Shown: piece by piece, positions 7,486 to 14,802 of the stretch | Layout of the letters: the number at the start of each line of letters is the position of its first letter | Position numbering within the stretch: position 1 is the first letter of the stretch | DNA from: Candidatus Omnitrophica bacterium UBA6233 | Lineage (GTDB): Bacteria > Omnitrophota > Gorgyraeia > Gygaellales > Profunditerraquicolaceae | Direction: 5' to 3' | Assembly (NCBI GenBank): GCA_002440965.1 | Contig: DJWJ01000013.1 | Location: 1 to 15,802 of the forward strand | DNA: 15,802 bases | Position numbers and translations under genes: made by a program | The notes under the pieces: generated by a model | What the model was told of the DNA's origin: nothing | Databases searched by the model: none | Seen by the model: the letters and a program-made list of their open reading frames with translations, nothing else

Positions 7486-8154
7486 ATGTCTTCAAAATCC
7501 GGTTTTTGTGATTTAGGTTTTGCTAAGGTAGATATTGGCAGGCAGAAACGCAGAGGTTTTGCTGAGGCTATCTACTGTCCGGGTAAAACTCGGGAGCACA
7601 TCAAAAGCATATCTCTCCAGTTAGTCAAAAACAAGCAGGATCTTTTACTTACAAGATTGGATAAAAAGACCTTCGGTTATCTAAAAAAACAGATTTCCGG
7701 TTTAAGGTATAATTCTTTGGCTAAAATCGGTTTTTTGCTTAAGAAGTCCGGTTTTAAGAAAAAGGGGCTGGTTTTAGTTATTTCTGCGGGGACAGCGGAT
7801 CTCCCCATAGCCGAGGAAGCAGCTGTTACTTTAAAAGTAATGGGCAATAAAGTTGAATGTCTTTATGATGTCGGGGTAGCGGGAGTACACCGCATTATAA
7901 ATCACATTCGGCTTTTAAAGAAAGCCAGAGTAATTATTGTAGTTGCCGGAATGGAAGGCGCATTAGCTAGCTTGGTAAGCGGATTAGTCAGTGTTCCTGT
8001 CATTGCTGTGCCGACTAGCTGCGGATACGGAGCTAGCTTTCAGGGGTTATCGGCTTTATTAACTATGTTAAACAGCTGTTCTCCTGGGATAGCTACGGTT
8101 AATATTGATAACGGTTTTGGTGCCGGATATCTTGCCAGCTTGGTGAACCATTAA
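7486..8154 (+). CDS. larB: LarB, pyridinium-3,5-biscarboxylic acid mononucleotide synthase
   Basis: PurE-like carboxylase/hydrolase for the first step of nickel-pincer nucleotide synthesis: it carboxylates the pyridinium ring of nicotinic acid adenine dinucleotide and releases AMP; LarE and LarC then add sulphur and nickel. Typical sequence: DLGFAKVDIGRQKRRGFAEA (9-28), GTADLPIAEEA (102-112), YDVGVAGVHRI (127-137), VAGMEGALASL (153-163), PTSCGYGASFQGL (176-188) and LNSCSPGIATVNIDNGFGAG (195-214). Cys198 in LNSC and Glu157 in MEGAL match the catalytic Cys and Glu of lactobacillar LarB, including the 41-residue spacing. At 222 residues it lacks about 20-30 N-terminal residues of longer homologues. 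The start at 7486 has no clear Shine-Dalgarno and lies five codons after the in-frame stop of the preceding gene. larC and larE are not in the window. Confidence 0.93.
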   Translation: MSSKSGFCDLGFAKVDIGRQKRRGFAEAIYCPGKTREHIKSISLQLVKNKQDLLLTRLDKKTFGYLKKQISGLRYNSLAKIGFLLKKSGFKKKGLVLVISAGTADLPIAEEAAVTLKVMGNKVECLYDVGVAGVHRIINHIRLLKKARVIIVVAGMEGALASLVSGLVSVPVIAVPTSCGYGASFQGLSALLTMLNSCSPGIATVNIDNGFGAGYLASLVNH

Positions 8155-8176
8155 ATAGAGGGTAGCAGGCAGAGAA

Positions 8177-8587
8177 ATGCAGAAAACGATAAATTTAAAA
8201 AAAGCGGTAGAATTCCACGGGCATTTGGGGCCTTATTTGGTTTTGGGGTTACTTGCCGGTGAATTAGCATTGGAAGAAATAGGCGCTCATAAATATTTTG
8301 ACCTAAAGGTTTTGGTTTATGGAGCTAATGCCAGGCCGAAATCCTGCTTAATTGACGGTTTGCAGTTATCTACCGGGGCTACTTATGGTAAAGGCAACAT
8401 TCAAAAATACAGGGCTAAAACAATAAAAATACTGGTTTCTAATAAGAAGAATGGTAAACGAATAACTTTAACGATTAATAAACAATTAATGAATAGATTG
8501 AATAGGTTAAAAGGGCACGCCGAATCGGAATTACTGGCCAAACAGTTATTAAAAATCAGCCGCGACAGGATTTTTACGTTAAGTTAA
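8177..8587 (+). CDS. FmdE-like small protein lacking the usual metal-ligand cysteines
   Basis: Resembles the formylmethanofuran dehydrogenase subunit E (FmdE) family, whose members bind a metal through a HGHxCPG motif and a later TGC motif. Here the family skeleton is clear: FHGHLGPYLVLG (13-24), LVYGANARPKSCLIDGLQ (46-63) and STGATYGKGN (65-74). The Cys of CPG is Gly17 and the Cys of TGC is Ala68, while His14, His16 and Cys57 remain, so any metal site is altered. The length of 136 residues covers the core fold and has no C-terminal zinc ribbon or ferredoxin. It sits between larB and acsC, with short gaps of 22 and 14 bases, so a link to CFeSP or nickel/C1 metabolism is likely but unproven. 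It is not evidence for a methanofuran pathway. Confidence 0.78.
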   Translation: MQKTINLKKAVEFHGHLGPYLVLGLLAGELALEEIGAHKYFDLKVLVYGANARPKSCLIDGLQLSTGATYGKGNIQKYRAKTIKILVSNKKNGKRITLTINKQLMNRLNRLKGHAESELLAKQLLKISRDRIFTLS

Positions 8588-8601
8588 GGAGTAAGTAATT
8601 T

Positions 8602-9945
8602 ATGGGTTTATCCGGATTGGATATTTATAAACTATTACCAAAAACAAATTGCCGGGAATGCGGTTTTGCTACTTGCCTGGCGTTTGCTATGCAATTAGCT
8701 AAAAAAGCGGTTGGTATAGATAAATGTCCTTATTTGGATTTCGAAGCCAAAGCTAAATTAGAAGCTCAAGCTCAGCCGCCAATAAAATTAATTACTATCG
8801 GTCAAGGAGAAACGCGTTTAGAGGTCGGGAATGAAAATGTTCTGTTCAGGCATGAAGAAAAATTCTATCGTCCAACCGGGATTGGTTTTATTCTTGAAGA
8901 TAATATTACTGACGCAGAAATCAAAGATAGAGTTGAGAAAATCAACGGGTTGAAATTTGAACGGATTGGCCAAACTCTCGAAGCCAACTTAATCGCTATC
9001 AGGCAAAATAAGGATGCTAAAAGATTTGTTAATGTAGTCAAGATTGTATCCGCCAATACTTCATTAGGCTTGGTGTTGATGAGCGATGACGCACAAGGCC
9101 TAAAATGCGCCTTGGAGATTTTAAAAGGTAAAAATCCTTTAGTTTACCACGCCACTAAGGAAAACTTGTCTGGCTTTGCGCAACTGGCTAAGGAATACAA
9201 AGTTCCTTTGGTTGCACAGGCAGATGAGCTTGAAAAAATAAGCGAATTGTCTGTTGATCTGGTTAAGCAGGGAGTTAAAGATTTGGTTATAGAAATTGGT
9301 AAAAAATCTATATCCGAAAGGATTTGGGATCTGACTCAAATCCGGCGCCTGGCTTTAAAAAAATCCAACCGCAGCTTGGGATATCCATCTTTAGTTGTTG
9401 TCGACAAAAATGATCTTTATGAAGAAATACAGGAGGCGGCTACTTATATCTCTAAATATGCCGGTATCATCCTGATAAAAAATATTGAGGCTTGGGCGGT
9501 TTTATCGCTTTTAACCTTACGGCAAAATATTTATACTGATCCGCAGAAACCGTTACAAATTGAGCCTAGGCTTTATCCGATAGGGCAAGTAACCGACAAA
9601 TCGCCGGTTTTAATCACGACAAATTTTTCCCTTTCATATTACACTGTTTTAGGTGAAGTCGAGGCCAGCAAGATTCCTTCCTACATTATTAGCGTGGATA
9701 CGGAAGGAATGTCGGTATTAACTGCTTGGGCCGCCGAAAAATTTACTCCGCATAAAATTACCGAAACAATCAATAAGATTGGGGTTAAAGACATTGTTTC
9801 GCATAAACATTTGGTTATCCCGGGTTATGTGGCAGTAATGAGCGGAGAGTTGCAGGATGAATCCGGATTTGAAATTATTGTCGGCCCAAAAGAAGCAGCT
9901 GGTTTACCTTCGTTCCTTAAAAATTTGCAATATGAACAAATTTAA
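8602..9945 (+). CDS. acsC: Corrinoid iron-sulfur protein large (gamma) subunit
   Basis: Large subunit of the CFeSP, which carries the methyl group from methyl-tetrahydrofolate to acetyl-CoA synthase in the Wood-Ljungdahl pathway. The N-terminal [4Fe-4S] domain is evident: Cys17, Cys20, Cys25 and Cys42 in TNCRECGFATC and KCPYLD. A TIM-barrel domain follows (about 90-325), and then the C-terminal cobamide-binding domain (about 330-447, containing TTNFSLSYYTVLGEVEAS and VIPGYVAVMSGELQDESGFE). At 447 residues it has the standard length. AAGGAG (8586-8591) gives a 10-base spacing to the ATG at 8602. It forms a heterodimer with AcsD, encoded downstream after the activator and cooC genes. The 3' end overlaps the next gene by 14 bases. 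Confidence 0.96.
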   Translation: MGLSGLDIYKLLPKTNCRECGFATCLAFAMQLAKKAVGIDKCPYLDFEAKAKLEAQAQPPIKLITIGQGETRLEVGNENVLFRHEEKFYRPTGIGFILEDNITDAEIKDRVEKINGLKFERIGQTLEANLIAIRQNKDAKRFVNVVKIVSANTSLGLVLMSDDAQGLKCALEILKGKNPLVYHATKENLSGFAQLAKEYKVPLVAQADELEKISELSVDLVKQGVKDLVIEIGKKSISERIWDLTQIRRLALKKSNRSLGYPSLVVVDKNDLYEEIQEAATYISKYAGIILIKNIEAWAVLSLLTLRQNIYTDPQKPLQIEPRLYPIGQVTDKSPVLITTNFSLSYYTVLGEVEASKIPSYIISVDTEGMSVLTAWAAEKFTPHKITETINKIGVKDIVSHKHLVIPGYVAVMSGELQDESGFEIIVGPKEAAGLPSFLKNLQYEQI

Positions 9946-11836
9946 AGTTACTTTCCTGCCTGATAATAAGATTGCGGAAGTTGCCAAAGACACTACCATT
10001 CTTTCAGCCGCACTCTCTTGCGGAGTATATATCAAATCGGATTGCGGTGGAGATGGTGTTTGCGGTAGATGTAAGGTTATCGTGAAAAAAGGCAAGGTTT
10101 TGAGCCAGCCCAGTGGCCTGATAAACGCTGAGGACAGAAAGCGTAACGCTCACCTGGCCTGCATTACTACTATTCATAGCGACCTAGAAATCGAACTTCC
10201 TTCGGAATCAAGATTGGAATTGGCCTTAGGAACGGAAGGAATTTATTCAGAATCAGAGAATGTGAAATCAGAAAATAAAATTTCAAGCGGAAAGTTTTTT
10301 AAATATTCCCCCTTATCCACAAAGTTATACTTAGAGCTTCCTCTTCCGAGTTTAAACGATACCACTAGCGACTTAGATCGTATTTTTCGCAGTATCCGCA
10401 AAACGCAGGATTTCTCGGTTGCGCAAACAGGGTTAAGCAATATTAGGCAGTTAGGTGAATTATTGCGTGATTCTGACTGGAAAGTCACCGTTACTTTAGG
10501 AAAAATAAATGATACGCTTGAGGTTATTTTAGTTGAATCGGGGGATACTTCGAATAAAAATTTCGGCATCTGTTTTGATATTGGCACTACCACAATTTCT
10601 TGCCAACTCGTAAGTTTGAGTTCAAAGAAGATATTAGGGACAAAGGCAGCTTATAATAAACAAGCTAGTTTTGGTTCGGATGTAATCACTCGCATTATTT
10701 ATTCCCGCCAAGAAGAGGGGATGGAAAAATTGCATAGCGCAGTAACCGAAACCATGAACCAAATGATTAAGGAACTGACGATTGAACATAAGGTAGACCT
10801 TAATGACATTACTTGTGTTGTTTGCACCGGAAATACAACAATGATACATTTATTGCTTCGGGTGGATCCTACTTACATAAAACGGGAACCGTATGTCTCG
10901 ACGGCGAATTTCCTGCCGGTTTTAAGAGCTTATGAAGGAGGAATAGTTATTAATCCCCGTGGGCTTTTGTTTTGTGTTCCCGGTGTATCCAGCTATGTCG
11001 GAGGAGACACGACTTCCGGAGTTTTATCAAGCGGACTGTATAAAGAAGAGGGTTTAAGCCTTTTGATTGATATCGGCACAAATGGCGAAATTTGTCTTGG
11101 AAATAAAGATTTTCTTGCTGCCTGCGCTGCTTCGGCTGGCCCGGCATTCGAAGGTAGCGGGGTAACCTGTGGAATGCGCGCATCAACTGGCGCTATCCAA
11201 AAAGTTAAGATTAATGCCAAAAATTTCTCAGTAACCTATTCGACTGTTGGCGATGCCCAGCCTTGCGGTATATGCGGCTCCGGGTATATCGATTTAATTG
11301 CCTCAATGCTTGAAACCGGGGTAATAGATAAAAGCGGGAGAATTAAACTTGAAAACCACAAGCGAGTACGCGATTCCGAAGCGGGAAAAGAGTTTGTGCT
11401 GGTTTTCAAGGAAGATTCGGGTAACTCTAAAGATATAGTAATCAATGAAGCGGATATTGAAAATTTGAAACGGGCAAAAGCGGCTATTTATTCTGCAGTA
11501 TCTGTCTTAGTCAAACATATGAATTTCGAATTTAATGAAGTAAAGAAAATTTTTATAGCCGGAGGGTTTGGCACTTCTTTGAATGTTGATAACGCTATAA
11601 AAATCGGATTGCTTCCGGATTTAGAGAGAGAAAAAATTGTTTTTATTGGCAATAGCGCTCTTTCCGGAGCCCGACAGATGCTTTTATCGATAGAGGCGTC
11701 TAAAAAAGCTGATGAAATTGCCCGTAAGATTACCTATTTTGAATTGTCAGTTGACTCCGGTTATATGGATGAATATATGGCAGCTTTGTTTTTTCCGCAT
11801 ACTGATTTAAATAGGTTTTCAAGCGCTAAACAATAA
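9932..11836 (+). CDS. acsV: Reductive activator of the corrinoid iron-sulfur protein (RACo/AcsV)
   Basis: ATP-dependent activator that returns oxidised Co(II) CFeSP to the active Co(I) state. The N-terminal plant-type [2Fe-2S] ferredoxin domain uses Cys38, Cys44, Cys47 and Cys77 (SDCGGDGVCGRCK and HLACIT). A linker and middle domain follow, then an ASKHA ATPase part with phosphate loops at FGICFDIGTTTISC (211-224) and LLIDIGTNGEICL (377-389), the block ACAASAGPAFEGSGVTCGMR (397-416), and FIAGGFGTSL (541-550). The length is 634 residues, as in characterised RACo. I chose ATG 9932 (MNKFKVTF) because it starts right at the ferredoxin strand; the in-frame ATG at 9857 would add 25 residues and lie deeper inside acsC. 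A polar stretch near residues 105-120 may be a local insertion. The stop TAA lies at the edge of a repeat element. Confidence 0.94.
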   Translation: MNKFKVTFLPDNKIAEVAKDTTILSAALSCGVYIKSDCGGDGVCGRCKVIVKKGKVLSQPSGLINAEDRKRNAHLACITTIHSDLEIELPSESRLELALGTEGIYSESENVKSENKISSGKFFKYSPLSTKLYLELPLPSLNDTTSDLDRIFRSIRKTQDFSVAQTGLSNIRQLGELLRDSDWKVTVTLGKINDTLEVILVESGDTSNKNFGICFDIGTTTISCQLVSLSSKKILGTKAAYNKQASFGSDVITRIIYSRQEEGMEKLHSAVTETMNQMIKELTIEHKVDLNDITCVVCTGNTTMIHLLLRVDPTYIKREPYVSTANFLPVLRAYEGGIVINPRGLLFCVPGVSSYVGGDTTSGVLSSGLYKEEGLSLLIDIGTNGEICLGNKDFLAACAASAGPAFEGSGVTCGMRASTGAIQKVKINAKNFSVTYSTVGDAQPCGICGSGYIDLIASMLETGVIDKSGRIKLENHKRVRDSEAGKEFVLVFKEDSGNSKDIVINEADIENLKRAKAAIYSAVSVLVKHMNFEFNEVKKIFIAGGFGTSLNVDNAIKIGLLPDLEREKIVFIGNSALSGARQMLLSIEASKKADEIARKITYFELSVDSGYMDEYMAALFFPHTDLNRFSSAKQ

Positions 11837-11960
11837 TAACAAATGACAAAGCGCAAAATTCAAAATAAATCCAAGGTCAAAATTACAAATGCCAGAACAC
11901 TTGTTTTGATGTTTGATATTTGTCATTTGGGTTAATTTTGAGCTTTGACATTTGTAATTT
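11834..11960. repeat. MITE-like palindromic repeat, copy 1
   Basis: About 127 bp filling the gap between the RACo and cooC genes. The left end TAATAACAAATGACAAA matches the reverse complement of the right end (TTTGACATTTGTAATTT) with few changes, and the two halves pair along most of their length, so a transcript could form a long imperfect hairpin. It shares blocks with two other copies: AAATGACAAA, CAAAATAAATCC, TTTGTCATTTGG and TTTTGAGCTTTGACATTTG. Its first three bases coincide with the RACo stop codon. It has no coding capacity. I infer a non-autonomous mobile element or a hairpin-type intergenic repeat. Confidence 0.82.
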
Positions 11961-11978
11961 AGAGCAGGGTTAATAAAC

Positions 11979-12731
11979 ATGAGTTGTATTATAGCAATGG
12001 CGGGAAAAGGGGGCGTTGGTAAAACTACTGTTGCTTGTCTTCTTGCGCGCATAATCAAAGAAAATAAGCTGGGTTCAATTTTGGTAGTCGATGCTGATCC
12101 AAACAACAACCTCGGCGAAACATTTGGTTTAAGAGTAAAAGAAGGTTTGAGTTGTATTCTAGATGAGATTGGAACTGATCCTAAGATTGTTCCGATAAAT
12201 ATGGGTAAGGACGCGTTTATCGAGTATCGCGTCCAATCAGCTATTATCGAAGCGGATGGTTTTGACCTTTTAACTATGGGGAAACCCGAAGGCCCGGGAT
12301 GTTATTGTTATGTAAATAATGTTTTGCGCAATGTTATGGATAAATTGTCCAAAAACTATGATTTTGTGATTATTGACAATGAGGCAGGCTTGGAACATTT
12401 AAGCCGCCGCACGATTCGAAAAGTAGACACAATGGTGGTTGTTTCGGATCCAACTGTAGCGGGCTTGAGAGCGGCCGAAAGAATATCCAAACTTACGAAA
12501 GGGTTGGATATTGAGGTTAAAAAAGAATTTTTAATTATAAATCGCTGCGATAACAATATTAGTCTGGGTAAACCGGAAGACTTTAAAATAAAATATCTGG
12601 GGTTTTTGCCTATTGACCCGGAGATCGAAAATTTTAGCCGGAATGGTTTGCCTTTGATGAATTTGAGCTCTAGCAATAAAACTATGAGCGCTTTACGTAA
12701 ATTAGGAGAAAAGATATGGCTTTGCAATTAA
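11979..12731 (+). CDS. cooC: CooC/AcsF-type nickel-insertion ATPase
   Basis: MinD-family P-loop ATPase that helps load nickel into carbon monoxide dehydrogenase or acetyl-CoA synthase. The deviant Walker A motif GKGGVGKTT is at residues 9-17, VVDADPNNNLG (36-46) carries the switch Asp, and VIIDNEAGLEH (130-140) is the Walker B region. The CxC metal motif typical of CooC is Cys108-x-Cys110 in GPGCYCYVNNVLR; in CooC it binds metal at the dimer interface. At 250 residues it has the usual length. The ATG at 11979 comes 18 bases after repeat copy 1 and has only a weak CAGGG upstream. Its end overlaps acsD by 16 bases. Among corrinoid genes, AcsF (acetyl-CoA synthase maturation) is the likelier role, but CooC and AcsF cannot be separated with certainty here. 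Confidence 0.93.
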   Translation: MSCIIAMAGKGGVGKTTVACLLARIIKENKLGSILVVDADPNNNLGETFGLRVKEGLSCILDEIGTDPKIVPINMGKDAFIEYRVQSAIIEADGFDLLTMGKPEGPGCYCYVNNVLRNVMDKLSKNYDFVIIDNEAGLEHLSRRTIRKVDTMVVVSDPTVAGLRAAERISKLTKGLDIEVKKEFLIINRCDNNISLGKPEDFKIKYLGFLPIDPEIENFSRNGLPLMNLSSSNKTMSALRKLGEKIWLCN

Positions 12732-13678
12732 TGACGGAAAAGTGGACCGGCGAAATTTCGGTAGTAACGATTGGCGCAACCAGCAAAAATGGAGGGACGC
12801 GATCTTATTCGATAAAAATCGGGGGTGAAAAATCATTACCTTGCTTATTTAAAGAGGGAACTCTTCCGAATAAACCCCAAGTTGCCTTTGAAATATTCGA
12901 TGTCACGCCTAATGATTGGCCAAATGAAGTCATTAAACTTTATGGTAAATCTGTTAACGATCCGCTTGAATGGGCGCAAATGTGTATCCAGGATTTTAAA
13001 GCTCAGAGTCTATGTATTAGATTGTTAGGGGCTCATCCGGATTTTGGCAATAAATCTGCCGAAGAAGAAGTGCAATTGATTAAGAAACTGTTGAAGGAAA
13101 TAGGCGTGCCTCTAATAATTTTAGGTAGCGGAGACGATGCGAAAGACAATCTGCTCCTTCCAGCCATCTCAGAGGCGGCTAAAGGAGAGCGTTGTTTAAT
13201 TGGTTCCGCTGTCCAGGATAATTACAAAACTATCTCTGCGGGAGTGCTTGCCGATGGACACAGTATTATTGCAGAAAGCCCGATAGATGTTAATATTGCT
13301 AAACAATTAAACATTTTGATTTCAGATATGGGATTACCTCTGGAGCGGATTGTTATGAATCCGACTATCGGAGCCTTGGGGTATGGTTTGGAATACGCAT
13401 ATTCTATTATGGAGCGCGCTCGGCTAGCCGCTCTTTCGGGCGATAAAACAGTAGCCTGTCCGTTTATTTGCTTTGTGGGGCAAGAGGCCTGGAGAGCGAA
13501 GGAGTCTAAAGTTGAAGCTTTACCTGAACAAGGCATTATTTGGGAAGCGCTTACTGCAACTGCCTTAATTCAAGCGGGAGCGGATTTATTGATTATGCGC
13601 CACCCCAAGGCAGTAGAAAAAGTAAGTAGATACATTGAGAATCTAATGACAAATGACAAAATCCTAAGCCCAAAATAA
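12716..13678 (+). CDS. acsD: Corrinoid iron-sulfur protein small (delta) subunit
   Basis: Small subunit of the CFeSP, a TIM barrel that pairs with AcsC and helps hold the cobamide. Recognised from WTGEISVVTIGATSKNGGTR (10-29), the EIFDVTPNDWP segment, IRLLGAHPDFGNKS, GVPLIILGSGD, LIGSAVQDNYKTI, MNPTIGALGYGLEYAYSIME and the C-terminal ADLLIMRHPKAVEKV. At 320 residues it is near standard length. AGGAG (12704-12708) lies 7 bases before the ATG at 12716, inside the end of cooC. The last 11 residues (MTNDKILSPK preceded by Leu) and the TAA stop are encoded by the left end of repeat copy 2, so the native C-terminus was replaced or extended by an element inserted at the gene end. The core is intact and the protein is probably functional. 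Confidence 0.95.
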   Translation: MALQLMTEKWTGEISVVTIGATSKNGGTRSYSIKIGGEKSLPCLFKEGTLPNKPQVAFEIFDVTPNDWPNEVIKLYGKSVNDPLEWAQMCIQDFKAQSLCIRLLGAHPDFGNKSAEEEVQLIKKLLKEIGVPLIILGSGDDAKDNLLLPAISEAAKGERCLIGSAVQDNYKTISAGVLADGHSIIAESPIDVNIAKQLNILISDMGLPLERIVMNPTIGALGYGLEYAYSIMERARLAALSGDKTVACPFICFVGQEAWRAKESKVEALPEQGIIWEALTATALIQAGADLLIMRHPKAVEKVSRYIENLMTNDKILSPK

Positions 13679-13770
13679 ATCCAAAACTCAAATATCAAAA
13701 GCGATGTTTTGTCATTTGGTATTTGTAATTTAGGTTTATTTTGGATTTTGAGCTTTGACATTTGATATTA
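13644..13770. repeat. MITE-like palindromic repeat, copy 2
   Basis: About 127 bp between acsD and acsE, overlapping the last 35 bases of acsD. The left end TAATGACAAATGACAAA pairs with the right end TTTGACATTTGATATTA (14 of 17 positions), and the arms pair for most of the length, with CCAAAATAAA on the left facing TTTATTTTGG on the right. It is the closest in sequence to copy 3 on the left end and to copy 1 on the right end. TA occurs at both outer ends, which fits, but does not prove, insertion at TA. It supplies the stop codon of acsD. No reading frame of its own. Confidence 0.83.
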
Positions 13771-13792
13771 AACGCGTTATATCGGAGACATA

Positions 13793-14581
13793 ATGTTTAT
13801 TATCGGAGAATTGATTAATGGGATGTATGCTAATATCGCAAGAGCGATTAAAGAGCGCGATAAATCCGAGGTTCAGAAATGCGCCTTGGAGCAAATTGAA
13901 AATGGCGCGGATGCTTTGGATATTAATTGCGGCGCAGCATCCAAACAACCACATATTGATATGTCTTGGCTGGTTGAAACCGTGCAGGAAGTAACCGATA
14001 AACCGCTATCCCTCGATTCCAGCAAGATCCAGGTTATTGAAGCAGGGTTGAAAGCGGCTAAGAATAAAACAATCATTAACTCTGTGACAGCGGATAGTGA
14101 AAAACTGGATAATATTATCCCGCTAGCCAAAGAACACAATTCGCAGCTTATCGGGATTACTATCAGCAAAAAAGGCATTCCGCAGAACAAGGATCAAAGA
14201 TTGGAATTGGCAGCTACAATTGTGGGAGCCTGTATTGAAAAGAGTTTTCCCGTCGATAGCCTGTATCTTGATCCTATAGTATTGCCGGTCAATGTTGCTC
14301 AAGGGCAGTTAAAAGATATTCTAGAGTCAATTCGTGATTTTAAAATTATTTCTGACCCGCCGCCCAAGACGACCCTGGGATTAAGCAATGTATCGCAAGG
14401 AACAAATACAAGAAGCCTGATTAACCGTACGTTTTTGGTAATGGCCGTTGCCTACGGATTGGATTCAGCTATATTGGATCCAAAAGATAAAGAGCTTATG
14501 GATGCCCTGATTACCGCGGAACTTATTTTAAATAAAAATATTTATTGTGACTTGTATTTGAACGCGTATCGAAAAAAGTAA
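13793..14581 (+). CDS. acsE: Methyltetrahydrofolate:corrinoid iron-sulfur protein methyltransferase
   Basis: Transfers the methyl group from 5-methyl-tetrahydrofolate to Co(I) of the CFeSP, joining the methyl branch to acetyl-CoA synthesis. It is a pterin-binding TIM barrel. Asp75 (LSLDSSK), Asn96 (IINSVTAD), Asp160 (LYLDPIVLPV) and Asn199 (GLSNVSQG) sit at the same residue numbers as the pterin-contacting residues of the Moorella thermoacetica enzyme as I remember them. GADALDINCGA (38-48) is the other family block. At 262 residues it has the standard stand-alone length, which argues against a MetH fragment. CGGAG (13783-13787) precedes the ATG at 13793. It follows repeat copy 2 by 22 bases and is followed by repeat copy 3, with no acsA or acsB after it. 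Confidence 0.96.
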   Translation: MFIIGELINGMYANIARAIKERDKSEVQKCALEQIENGADALDINCGAASKQPHIDMSWLVETVQEVTDKPLSLDSSKIQVIEAGLKAAKNKTIINSVTADSEKLDNIIPLAKEHNSQLIGITISKKGIPQNKDQRLELAATIVGACIEKSFPVDSLYLDPIVLPVNVAQGQLKDILESIRDFKIISDPPPKTTLGLSNVSQGTNTRSLINRTFLVMAVAYGLDSAILDPKDKELMDALITAELILNKNIYCDLYLNAYRKK

Positions 14582-14612
14582 AAAGTTAGGGCCGAAGTTA
14601 AAACCAAAAGTT

Positions 14613-14739
14613 TAATGAGAAATGACAAAATCCAAAATAAATCCAAAGCCCAAAACACAAATAGCAAAACAAACGTTTTGTCATTTGGTGTTTGTCATTT
14701 AGATTTATTTTGAATTTTGGGTTTTGGTATTTGACATTA
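14613..14739. repeat. MITE-like palindromic repeat, copy 3
   Basis: About 127 bp, 31 bases after acsE. The left end TAATGAGAAATGACAAA and the reverse complement of the right end (TTTGGTATTTGACATTA) share most positions, and inner blocks GATTTATTTTGAATTTTGGG and CCAAAATAAATCC pair across the element. It shares GTTTTGTCATTTGGT and AAAATAAATCC with copy 2 at similar offsets; the left arm has a small shift of seven bases relative to copy 2. In RNA it would form a long hairpin after the last acs gene and could shape the 3' end of the operon transcript, but there is no following T-run, so it is not a classic terminator. Confidence 0.82.
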
Positions 14740-14773
14740 CCAGTTTTACGTTTTAGCGCGTAGTTAATTTTAC

Positions 14774-14802
14774 TTAACATAATCAGATTTTGTTGGTAAT
14801 AT
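14774..14802 (+). promoter_or_regulatory. Candidate sigma70-type promoter upstream of the tRNA
   Basis: TTAACA (14774-14779, five of six matches to TTGACA) and TAATAT (14797-14802, four of six matches to TATAAT) are separated by 17 bases. Transcription would begin near 14809, just at the GC-rich leader segment, about 70 bases before the tRNA. The surrounding DNA is AT-rich, so chance matches are possible. Confidence 0.45.

Noticed and set aside
7486..8154. PurE (aminoimidazole ribonucleotide mutase).
   Set aside because: The DLGFAKVD N-terminal block, LNSC and NIDNGFGAG motifs are LarB features, and no purine genes are nearby.
9857..9931. Earlier start for the RACo gene, adding 25 residues.
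   Set aside because: The added residues are inside acsC in another frame and do not resemble the ferredoxin domain; ATG 9932 starts at the family N-terminus.
10243..10593. Long minus-strand open frames opposite RACo and other genes.
   Set aside because: They are antisense to well-conserved coding sequence, have no recognisable domains and no good start signals.
11834..14739. CRISPR array, because of three similar repeats.
   Set aside because: The copies are about 127 bp, diverged, palindromic, and separated by whole genes; there are no spacers or cas genes.
14613..14739. Intrinsic terminator after acsE.
   Set aside because: The hairpin is AT-rich and not followed by a clear T-run; the same structure also occurs between genes that should be co-transcribed.
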